Under the pieces are notes generated by a model. It did no database searches. It had not been told where the DNA came from and worked only from the letters and a program-made list of their open reading frames with translations. The translations under genes and the position numbers were made by a program. Shown in pieces: positions 1-5,279 of a stretch of DNA of 5,279 nt. Origin of the DNA: a bacterium (lineage in GTDB: Bacteria; JAMCPX01); contig DAHXOM010000232.1 in the NCBI GenBank assembly GCA_027364825.1, positions 1 through 5,279 on the forward strand, in the 5' to 3' direction. Position 1 is the stretch's first letter; each line of letters starts with the position of its first letter.

Positions 1-842
1 TGTCCATCAGACTGCCCGTGGCTATTGCCGGTATAATCGTGGGAGCAGGACTCGGGGTAAGCGGTGCGATCTTTCAGGCGATCCTGAGGAACCCGCTTGC
101 GGATCCCTATATTCTGGGCATCTCTTCAGGTGCTGCACTCGGCGCCGCCATTGCACAGGCAGTCATGTTGAGCAGTGTTTCAGTGTCATTATCGGCGTTT
201 CTGGGCGCTGTCGGTGCGATGGCAATCGTTTACATGATCTCCCTGTCATCCGGCAGTTCAACACCGCTCTATCTCATACTGGCGGGCGTTGCGGTCAGTG
301 CACTGCTCGGGTCCGTAATGTCGTTTATTATACTCATGAGCAATACCATGCAGATCAGGATCTACTCCATAATGCTGTGGCTTATGGGCGGTGTAAAAGA
401 AACAGGATGGCATGAACTCATCTTTATCGGTACTGCATTTATTGTCCTGAGTGTGCTGGCGATCTTTTTGGCCCCCTATCTTGATGTGCTCTCATTCGGG
501 GACGAAAAGGCATCGAGTCTGGGCGTGCATGTTGAAGGGACGAGGCTGCTCTCGATGGTTATTGCGGCCCTGCTTGCAGGCGTTGCAGTCTATCTGAGCG
601 GGCTTGTGGGGTTTGTAGGGCTGATTGTACCGCATATTACGAGGCTGGTCATAGGACCTTCTCATAAAAGACTTATAACCATAAGTATCTTTGTCGGTGC
701 TATCTTTTTACTGGTATCGAACCTCATCGCAAGGACCGTGCTGCGGCCTGTCGAGGTGCCTGTCGGTGTAATAACATCGCTCATCGGTGCACCATTCTTC
801 CTTTATCTCCTGCTGCGTTCATTTAAGGGGTACAGATTCTGA
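1..842 (+). CDS. FecCD/BtuC-family ABC importer permease, 5' end missing
   Basis: Inner-membrane permease of a type II ABC importer for cobalamin, haem or ferric siderophores, working as a dimer with the ATPase encoded next. The open frame runs from the first complete codon at base 3. The GTG at 18 is not the real start, because the residues before it (IRLP) continue the family's conserved RLPR-type N-terminal motif. About 280 residues are visible against a usual length of about 330, so roughly 50 are lost upstream. Family motifs occur in order: NPLADP (90-107) followed by ILGISSGAALG; WLMGG near 380; SGLVGFVGLIVPHITR (597-644), the region containing the coupling helix that contacts the ATPase; and PVEVPVGVITSLIGAPFF (747-800) before the last helix. 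Most of the protein is hydrophobic, fitting about eight of the family's ten helices. The stop overlaps the next start by one base. Family assignment is firm; the substrate is not determinable. Confidence 0.93.
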   Translation, partial: SIRLPVAIAGIIVGAGLGVSGAIFQAILRNPLADPYILGISSGAALGAAIAQAVMLSSVSVSLSAFLGAVGAMAIVYMISLSSGSSTPLYLILAGVAVSALLGSVMSFIILMSNTMQIRIYSIMLWLMGGVKETGWHELIFIGTAFIVLSVLAIFLAPYLDVLSFGDEKASSLGVHVEGTRLLSMVIAALLAGVAVYLSGLVGFVGLIVPHITRLVIGPSHKRLITISIFVGAIFLLVSNLIARTVLRPVEVPVGVITSLIGAPFFLYLLLRSFKGYRF

Positions 843-1576
843 TGTATCTATCTATCAATAACATCTCATTTGCGTTGAACAGTACATTCAGGATAGACGG
901 TCTTAGCCTCGGGATTGATAGGGGAGAGATGCTGGGCATAATAGGTCCCAATGGCTCAGGCAAGACAACCCTGATCAAACTTATGTCCGGTATCTTTAAA
1001 CCATACACCGGAGAAGTTACGCTGAAGGGCAAGGATGTCCATACGCTCAACCGTAGAGAGCTTGCGTGCATACGGGCTTATGTTCCGGAGAGTATTGACC
1101 TGCCGTTTGACTACACGGTTCATGAAATAGTAGCACTGGGCCGACACCCTTACACAGGGGCATTTTCAGGACTTGATAAAAAAGACGGGGCAGCTATCGA
1201 TAATGCGTTTGAACTGACCGATACGAACAAACTTTCGCACCGGCAATTTTTTACGCTGTCCATGGGAGAAAAACAAAGGGTGATGCTTGCCATGGCTATT
1301 GCCCAGGAGCCCGAGCTTTTATTGCTCGATGAGCCCATTTCACACCTTGATATCGGTCATCAGCTCGCCTTTATCCATACACTCAAACAGCTTCATAAAA
1401 AGGGCATAACCATAATCTCAGCAATGCATGAGATCCCCCTTGCCATGGAGTTTTTTGACAGACTGTGTCTTATCGATAACGGGAGGATAGTAAAATCCGC
1501 GCCGACCGGCGATAAAGGGCTGTTGGATGATATTAAGGCAGTGTTCAAAGTCAGCGACGAAAGGTTTATAAAATAA
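842..1576 (+). CDS. ABC importer ATPase (FecE/BtuD/FhuC family)
   Basis: Cytoplasmic ATPase that powers the preceding permease; 244 residues, normal for the family. Visible motifs: Walker A GPNGSGKT at residues 35-42 (Lys41), ABC signature LSMGE at 139-143, Walker B LLLLDE at 159-164 (Asp163, catalytic Glu164), D-loop SHLD at 167-170, and switch His196 in AMHE. TVHEIVALGRHPY after the Q-loop is typical of siderophore/B12 importer ATPases. Two positions are unusual: the Q-loop residue after AYVP is Glu83 (codon GAG) where the family normally has Gln, and the third signature residue is Met rather than Gly. The ATG shares one base with the permease stop (TGATG), and AAGGGG lies at 825-830, 11 bases upstream, so translational coupling is likely. 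The C-terminal part (about 225-244) is a short tail. The transported substrate cannot be deduced. Confidence 0.93.
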   Translation: MYLSINNISFALNSTFRIDGLSLGIDRGEMLGIIGPNGSGKTTLIKLMSGIFKPYTGEVTLKGKDVHTLNRRELACIRAYVPESIDLPFDYTVHEIVALGRHPYTGAFSGLDKKDGAAIDNAFELTDTNKLSHRQFFTLSMGEKQRVMLAMAIAQEPELLLLDEPISHLDIGHQLAFIHTLKQLHKKGITIISAMHEIPLAMEFFDRLCLIDNGRIVKSAPTGDKGLLDDIKAVFKVSDERFIK

Positions 1577-1690
1577 GGGACTATCTCTGTCCTGCCTCAT
1601 GGGTGCCGCACGGTAGTTTTAATCCGTTGGAAGACCCCGCCGATTAACGTATATATTGTTTAGTTCTTTTCTTTTTGGTGTATTTGAAAA

Positions 1691-1719
1691 TTGACTAAAT
1701 TATGGGTTAATGATATGAA
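1691..1719 (+). promoter_or_regulatory. Predicted sigma70-type promoter of the polysaccharide operon
   Basis: TTGACT at 1691-1696 matches five of six bases of the -35 consensus. After a 17-base spacer, TATGAA at 1714-1719 matches four of six bases of the -10 consensus and is preceded by TG one base upstream (1711-1712), the extended -10 arrangement. Transcription would start near 1726, giving a leader of about 40 bases before the aminotransferase ATG. TATAAC at 1722-1727 is a better -10 hexamer but has no -35 at a proper distance. The call rests on sequence pattern only, in an AT-rich gap where chance matches are common. Confidence 0.45.
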
Positions 1720-1751
1720 TCTATAACATAAATAAAGATTAAGCCAATTTT

Positions 1752-1759
1752 AGGAGAGG
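1752..1759 (+). promoter_or_regulatory. Strong Shine-Dalgarno site of the aminotransferase gene
   Basis: AGGAGAGG lies eight bases before the ATG at 1768, an ideal spacing. It is the only strong ribosome binding site in the polysaccharide segment. The downstream genes start with overlaps or weak sites, which fits this being the first gene of a translationally coupled operon. Confidence 0.85.
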
Positions 1760-1767
1760 TTAAATTA

Positions 1768-2871
1768 ATGATTAAAATACCTGTTTACCAGCCGTCTCTC
1801 TCCGGTAATGAAAAAAAGTATGTAAACGAGTGTCTTGATTCAAGCTGGATCTCCTCAAAAGGGAGATTTGTTTCATTGTTTGAGCAAGGTTTTGCACACT
1901 ATACCGGTGTTAAATATGCCACGAGTGTAAGTAATGGAACCGTTGCACTTCACCTTGCGTTACTTGCATTAGGTATAGGTAACGGAGATGAAGTAATAGT
2001 TCCTACGCTTACCTATATTGCTTCAGTAAATGCGATAGCTTATACAGGTGCAATACCGGTCTTTGTAGATTCTCTTGAAGATACGTGGCAGATGGATCCA
2101 GCAGATGTGAGACATAAAATCACACCCAAAACAAAGGCCATAATGGCGGTTCATTTGTATGGGCATCCCTGTGATATGGATTCACTTGTATCAATAGCTA
2201 AAGAGCATGATCTCTTTCTTGTCGAGGACTGTGCCGAGGCATTCGGTGCTCTCTACAAGGGGAAGCACGTCGGCTGTTTTGGTGATATATCCACGTATAG
2301 TTTCTTCGGTAATAAAACAATAACAACCGGTGAGGGTGGTATGGTTGTTACCGATGATGATACCCTCTACGACCGTGCGGTGCACTTTAAAGGTCAGGGA
2401 CTGGCAAAACACCGCGAATACTGGCATGATGTAGTAGGATATAACTACCGCATGACAAACATCTGTGGAGCTATTGGACTTGCCCAGCTTGAACAGGCTG
2501 ATAATTTCATAGCTAAAAAAATACAGATAGCAGAATGGTACAGGGAAGGTTTAAAGGGCCTGCCGATAATATTTCACCCAAAAATCGGTGATGTACGGCA
2601 TTCATACTGGATGTGCTCCATTCTCGTCAATGACCCATCGAAACGGGATCCTCTGCGTGCCGCCCTGGCAGAAGCTGGTATAGAAACAAGACCTTTATTT
2701 TATCCCGTTCATACGATGCCTATGTACTCGCAGAAATATCAGAGGCACCCCGTTGCAGAAAATCTCGGATGGAGGGGTATGAACCTGCCGAGCTGGCCTG
2801 ATCTTAAAAGAGATCAGGTGGATTATATATGCGATAGAATAAAAGATTTTTTCGGAAATGAAAAAGCATGA
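1768..2871 (+). CDS. DegT/DnrJ/EryC1 sugar aminotransferase, probable GDP-perosamine synthase
   Basis: PLP-dependent, fold-type I nucleotide-sugar aminotransferase of 367 residues, the usual family length. It should transfer an amino group from glutamate to C4 of a 4-keto-6-deoxyhexose nucleotide. Visible features: GNEKKYVNECLDSSWISS near residues 13-30; SNGTVALHLAL at 55-65 (cofactor phosphate region); VIVPTLTYIAS at 77-86; VEDCAEAFGA at 152-161 with Asp154 expected to contact the pyridine nitrogen; SFFGNKTITTGEGG at 178-191, where Lys183 should form the internal aldimine; and GYNYRMTNICGAIGLAQLE at 224-242. From memory of the family, the WISS start, FFGNK around the lysine (rather than the ArnB-like form) and NYRMTN most resemble perosamine synthases (RfbE/PerA), which use GDP-4-keto-6-deoxymannose. 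UDP-sugar specificity is not excluded. The start is fixed by AGGAGAGG at 1752. It overlaps the next gene by four bases (ATGA), so the two products probably act in sequence. Confidence 0.93.
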   Translation: MIKIPVYQPSLSGNEKKYVNECLDSSWISSKGRFVSLFEQGFAHYTGVKYATSVSNGTVALHLALLALGIGNGDEVIVPTLTYIASVNAIAYTGAIPVFVDSLEDTWQMDPADVRHKITPKTKAIMAVHLYGHPCDMDSLVSIAKEHDLFLVEDCAEAFGALYKGKHVGCFGDISTYSFFGNKTITTGEGGMVVTDDDTLYDRAVHFKGQGLAKHREYWHDVVGYNYRMTNICGAIGLAQLEQADNFIAKKIQIAEWYREGLKGLPIIFHPKIGDVRHSYWMCSILVNDPSKRDPLRAALAEAGIETRPLFYPVHTMPMYSQKYQRHPVAENLGWRGMNLPSWPDLKRDQVDYICDRIKDFFGNEKA

Positions 2872-3521
2872 ATTTCATTTTTGGAGCAGCAGGTTTTGCA
2901 AAAGAAGTCGATTGGCTCATTGAGGATCTCTTCTCGGTCCAGAGTATTGATTATAGAACAAATAAGTTTGTTGCCGAGGATGGCAACAAACTTATTGGTA
3001 CAACTATAAACTCTGCAAAAGTTATTGCAGAATCCGATTTTTTAAACAAATATGCAAGCACCGAAAACAATTGTTTTATAGCCGTCGGTAACCCAATATT
3101 GAAAGAAAAGATTGTGCAGAAAATAAAATCCGTTCATTCAAAAAGCAGATTTCCGAATCTTATTCATCCGACGGTCTCTTTTGACAGAAGATCCTCCAAA
3201 CTGATTTTAGGCGAAGGGAATATCATTTGTTCACAATCCGTTTTAACCACCGACATTAAACTATTTAATTTTGTTCATGTTAATCTCGATTGTACGGTTG
3301 GGCATGACTCGATAATAGGGGATTACACGACTATTTCCCCCGGGGTGCATATTTCCGGGAATGTAAAAATCTCGGAGAAGGTTTTTTTTGGCACAGGAGC
3401 TGTAGTTTTAGAACACGTCAAAATTTGTGCCGGAGCAAAAATTGGTGCTGGGGCAACCGTTATAAACGATATAAATGAATCTGGTACATATGTCGGTACA
3501 CCGGCACGTAAAGTAAAATAA
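2868..3521 (+). CDS. NeuD/PglD-type sugar N-acyltransferase (left-handed beta-helix)
   Basis: Cytoplasmic acyl-CoA-dependent acyltransferase of 217 residues, the usual length for the NeuD/PglD/PerB group. The N-terminal Rossmann-like half opens with FIFGAAGFAKEV (residues 3-14), the family's glycine-rich nucleotide-sugar binding loop, which supports the chosen start. FPNLIHPTV (95-103) leads into the hexapeptide-repeat half (about 112-205), with imperfect isoleucine-patch turns such as IIGDYT, ISGNVK and IGAGAT. VNLDCTVGHDSIIGD (138-152) holds His146, expected by analogy with PglD to be the catalytic base. The protein ends in the typical GTPARKVK. Following the aminotransferase with an ATGA overlap, it most likely N-acetylates the new amino group; formyl or other acyl donors cannot be excluded, although no formyltransferase fold is present. 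Codons 32-43 form a perfect inverted repeat, listed separately. It could be the PerB equivalent if the sugar is perosamine. Confidence 0.9.
   Translation: MNFIFGAAGFAKEVDWLIEDLFSVQSIDYRTNKFVAEDGNKLIGTTINSAKVIAESDFLNKYASTENNCFIAVGNPILKEKIVQKIKSVHSKSRFPNLIHPTVSFDRRSSKLILGEGNIICSQSVLTTDIKLFNFVHVNLDCTVGHDSIIGDYTTISPGVHISGNVKISEKVFFGTGAVVLEHVKICAGAKIGAGATVINDINESGTYVGTPARKVK
2961..2996. repeat. Perfect 15-bp inverted repeat with 6-base loop, inside a CDS
   Basis: AATAAGTTTGTTGCC (2961-2975) and GGCAACAAACTTATT (2982-2996) are exact reverse complements separated by GAGGAT. Beyond the arms, one mismatch (2960/2997) is followed by two more pairs (2958-2959 with 2998-2999). The structure is in frame and spells residues 32-43 (NKFVAEDGNKLI) of the acyltransferase. 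In RNA it would form a strong hairpin, but no U-tract follows, so it is not a standard terminator. Confidence 0.95.
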
Positions 3522-3557
3522 TGCCATGCAATAGAGTAGCTATTCAGACTGAATTCT
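3522..3557 (+). other. Short gap between acyltransferase and wzm
   Basis: These 36 bases are the only gap inside the polysaccharide operon. They contain no promoter I can recognise and no clear Shine-Dalgarno before the ATG at 3558 (the ten preceding bases are GACTGAATTC plus T-rich sequence). An in-frame TAG at 3537-3539 rules out a much longer N-terminus for the next protein. Confidence 0.6.
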
Positions 3558-4337
3558 ATGGTAAAAGAGCTTAAAGAAACTTTCAGGTTTAGATATGTAG
3601 TATATAATTTTGTCTATTCCAGTTTGAAACAAAGATATAGAAGATCTTTCCTTGGATTTATATGGTCCGTCCTTGCGCCCTTGATGCAGAATCTTATTAT
3701 AGGCGTGGTTTTTTATTATATTATGAAGTTCAATATGCCTAATTATATTGTGTATCTGTTTGCAGGAACATTAATCTGTAATATTATGTCAAATGTAATA
3801 ATCCAGTCGCCAACTATAATGATCAATAATGAAGGATTTATAAAAAAGATTTATGTTCCGAAACTTGTATATGTCCTCAATCTGGTCTCTCTTGAGATAG
3901 TTAACTTCACTTTAATTCTCGTATCCCTGCTGATTCTTGGAGTTGCATTCGGCAAACTTTCCTTCTCTTTATCCTATCTTTTCTTGCCGGTGTCTATAGT
4001 ATTAACAATTTTTTTCCTTATAGGAACGGCACTTATTATAAGTGTACTGAGTGTATATTTCAGGGATATGATCCATATAGTTCCTGTAGCAATGCAGGCT
4101 ATGTTTTTCTTAACACCGGTGCTGTACCCTATTTCAAATTTACCTCTCAAAATACAAAAGCTTATAAAGCTCAATCCACTTTATTATTTTGTAGATATAT
4201 TTAGAACTCCTGTATTAGACAACCATTTGCCCTCGCTCCTCCATGTAATGATATGCACAGCGATAACGGTCCTCATGTTTTTTAGCGGTATTTTTGTACT
4301 TGAAAAGTATAACAATAAAATAGTTTTCAAATTATGA
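3558..4337 (+). CDS. wzm: ABC-2 type O-antigen/polysaccharide exporter permease Wzm
   Basis: Inner-membrane subunit of the Wzm/Wzt exporter that moves undecaprenyl-diphosphate-linked polysaccharide to the periplasm. Its 259 residues are typical. The N-terminal amphipathic stretch with LKQRYRRSFLGFIWSVLAP (23-41) is the hallmark of the Wzm/TagG/KpsM permeases. GFIKKIYVPK (93-102) lies in the cytoplasmic loop expected to contact the ATPase; FFLTPVLYPISNLP (183-196) and NPLYYFVDIFRTPVL (206-220) match the family's conserved C-terminal periplasmic region. Hydrophobic segments at about 32-56, 62-82, 108-131, 139-167, 174-192 and 228-248 fit six membrane helices. It overlaps the Wzt start by four bases (ATGA), as expected for a two-subunit transporter. 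The gene is AT-rich even beside its neighbours (line 3781-3840 has 16 G/C of 60). The start lacks an obvious Shine-Dalgarno, but no better start is present. Teichoic-acid (TagG) or capsule export are alternatives; the sugar genes favour O-antigen. Confidence 0.92.
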   Translation: MVKELKETFRFRYVVYNFVYSSLKQRYRRSFLGFIWSVLAPLMQNLIIGVVFYYIMKFNMPNYIVYLFAGTLICNIMSNVIIQSPTIMINNEGFIKKIYVPKLVYVLNLVSLEIVNFTLILVSLLILGVAFGKLSFSLSYLFLPVSIVLTIFFLIGTALIISVLSVYFRDMIHIVPVAMQAMFFLTPVLYPISNLPLKIQKLIKLNPLYYFVDIFRTPVLDNHLPSLLHVMICTAITVLMFFSGIFVLEKYNNKIVFKL

Positions 4338-5279
4338 ACAATAATTATTCAATAAAATTTAAGCATGTATCTCTTATCTACGATCTTTATTACGATAAGA
4401 CCAATACATTGAAAGAATACATCGTTAACCTGGTGCACAGAAGAAAATACGTCAAGGTCGGAAAAGACAAATTGTACGCCCTCAAAGATATTAATCTTAC
4501 AATAAACCACGGTGAACGGCTGGGCATCATTGGCTTGAATGGATCCGGCAAGAGTACCATGCTTAAGCTTATAGCAGGGCTCCTGGAGCCATCCAAGGGA
4601 GGTCTCGAAGTTAACGGGAATGTGCAACCTTTAATAGAAATCGGAGCAGGATTTAATTTGGAATTTAGCGGCAGGGAAAATATCTATCTGAATGGAGCAA
4701 TGCTTGGTTTTACCAAGAAACAAATACGCGAGAAAGAAAAAGATATAATTGAATTTACAGAATTGGAGAAATTTATCGATGTCCCGGTGAAGTACTATTC
4801 ATCCGGTATGTCTTTGAGACTCGCCTTCACTATTGCCACTATCATAAGACCGGAAATCCTTGTAATGGACGAAATGCTTTCTGCGGGTGATCTTGAATTT
4901 ATGCAAAAAGCAAAACAACGGATGGATCAAATTCTTACTACCGCTAAAATCTTGATCATTGTAAGTCACGATCTTGGGTTAATAAAATCACTTGCAAAGC
5001 GATGTATAGTACTCAATAAAGGTGAAATCATATTCGATGGTGATACTGAAGAGGCGGTTGATTTTTATCAAACGATGGTTTCTCACAATATAGAGGAAAA
5101 ACAGGAGATTCTGAGAATCCGGGAGGAAGAACGCAGGAAAAAGGAAGAAGTTCAGCTGCGGACTGAAGAGGAATTGAAACTTCAATCTGAAATGAAAAAC
5201 AGGATTGTTGTCAAAAAGGTGTTTATAGAAACACCGAACAGCAATAAACCGGAAATATTACCGCAGGAAGATGTTTCTT
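4334..5279 (+). CDS. wzt: O-antigen exporter ATPase Wzt, 3' end missing
   Basis: Cytoplasmic ATPase partner of Wzm. The frame stays open from the ATG at 4334 to the window end, giving 315 residues without a stop. Motifs: N-terminal segment IKFKHVSLIYDLYYDKTNTL ending in LYALKDINLTI, typical of Wzt/TagH; Walker A GLNGSGKST at 67-75 (Lys73); IEIGAGFNLEFSGRENIYLN in the region of about 103-122; signature YYSSGMSLRLAF from 154; Walker B ILVMDE ending in Asp179-Glu180; D-loop SAGD; switch His212 in IVSHD. YSSGM in place of LSGGQ is normal for this family. Residues 254-289 form a highly charged Glu/Lys/Arg segment predicted to be a long helix, after which IVVKKVFIETPNSNKPEI resembles the first strand of a Wzt C-terminal glycan-binding domain, cut off by the window end. 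That domain would make export selective for chains carrying a particular non-reducing end. Its start overlaps the Wzm stop (ATGA). Confidence 0.93.
   Translation, partial: MNNNYSIKFKHVSLIYDLYYDKTNTLKEYIVNLVHRRKYVKVGKDKLYALKDINLTINHGERLGIIGLNGSGKSTMLKLIAGLLEPSKGGLEVNGNVQPLIEIGAGFNLEFSGRENIYLNGAMLGFTKKQIREKEKDIIEFTELEKFIDVPVKYYSSGMSLRLAFTIATIIRPEILVMDEMLSAGDLEFMQKAKQRMDQILTTAKILIIVSHDLGLIKSLAKRCIVLNKGEIIFDGDTEEAVDFYQTMVSHNIEEKQEILRIREEERRKKEEVQLRTEEELKLQSEMKNRIVVKKVFIETPNSNKPEILPQEDVS

Larger units (their letters stand above)
1577..1767 (+). other. Intergenic boundary between importer and polysaccharide operons
   Basis: A 191-base gap with no credible gene. The first part (1577-1660) retains the GC content of the upstream genes and holds only weak hairpins: GGGAC/GTCCT at 1577-1593 directly after the stop, and TGCC/GGTA around 1604-1615 followed by TTTT. 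Either might help end the importer transcript, but neither is a convincing intrinsic terminator. The second part (about 1661-1767) is strongly AT-rich and carries the promoter and ribosome binding site listed separately. I see no cobalamin riboswitch or other recognisable RNA element. Confidence 0.7.

Noticed and set aside
18..842. GTG at 18 as the true start of the permease
   Set aside because: The frame is open upstream to the window edge and the residues before it (IRLP) belong to the conserved N-terminal family motif, so the gene begins outside the window.
1577..1593. GGGAC/GTCCT hairpin after the ATPase stop as an intrinsic terminator
   Set aside because: The stem is only five pairs, including a G-T, and has no following U-tract.
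1611..1616. CGGTAG resembling the core of the RfaH ops element of polysaccharide operons
   Set aside because: Only part of the ops consensus matches, and it lies upstream of the predicted promoter, so it would not be in that transcript. A six-base match is expected by chance.
2797..2818. CCTGATCT/AGATCAGG 8-bp inverted repeat near the end of the aminotransferase gene
   Set aside because: An 8-bp stem of this spacing is about what chance gives in 5 kb, and no U-tract follows.
4349..4627. 92-residue reverse-strand open frame
   Set aside because: It lies antisense to the clearly coding N-terminal half of Wzt, has no recognisable motif and no credible start context. The other reverse-strand frames (for example 823-1071, 2191-2427, 3974-4174, 4988-5185) fail for the same reason.
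4793..4828. YSSGM in place of LSGGQ in Wzt as a broken signature
   Set aside because: YSSGM followed by RLAF is the normal form in Wzt/TagH/KpsT-type polysaccharide exporter ATPases.
5218..5235. GGTGTTT/AAACACC 7-bp inverted repeat in wzt
   Set aside because: Stems this short are expected by chance, and it lies inside conserved coding sequence without a terminator-like tail.

Overview
The window joins two unrelated transport systems, with all six genes on the + strand. It starts and ends inside genes. The mixture of a FecCD/BtuC-type importer with a Wzm/Wzt-type polysaccharide exporter and an aminotransferase/acetyltransferase pair points to a Gram-negative bacterium of middling GC that makes an ABC-exported O-antigen. 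I cannot name the taxon from the sequence; a deltaproteobacterium-like or Nitrospirota-like lineage is only a guess.

Region 1 (1-1576) holds the end of a metal-chelate/cobalamin importer. A membrane permease lacking its N-terminus is followed, with a one-base stop/start overlap (TGATG), by its ATPase. The substrate (vitamin B12 or ferric siderophore) cannot be read from these two subunits.

Region 2 (1577-1767) is a 191-base AT-rich gap with a plausible sigma70-type promoter (TTGACT, 17 bp, TG-extended TATGAA) and a strong ribosome binding site. It looks like the boundary between the importer operon and a separately transcribed surface-polysaccharide operon. Base composition falls across it.

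Region 3 (1768-5279) is the polysaccharide operon: a PLP-dependent sugar aminotransferase closely resembling GDP-perosamine synthase, a NeuD/PglD-type left-handed beta-helix N-acyltransferase, the O-antigen ABC permease Wzm, and the ATPase Wzt, which runs off the end just as its C-terminal glycan-binding domain begins. Genes 1/2 and 3/4 of this operon overlap by four bases (ATGA). The simplest joint reading is that the first two enzymes make a nucleotide-linked 4-acylamino-4,6-dideoxyhexose (possibly GDP-N-acetylperosamine), and that Wzm/Wzt export the undecaprenyl-linked polymer containing it. The GDP-mannose dehydratase and glycosyltransferases would have to lie outside the window.

The most unusual non-gene signal is a perfect 15-bp inverted repeat with a 6-base loop (2961-2996) inside the acyltransferase coding sequence. 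I saw no RNA genes, CRISPR arrays or insertion sequences. No wholly new system is evident; the cluster is a recognisable O-antigen type.
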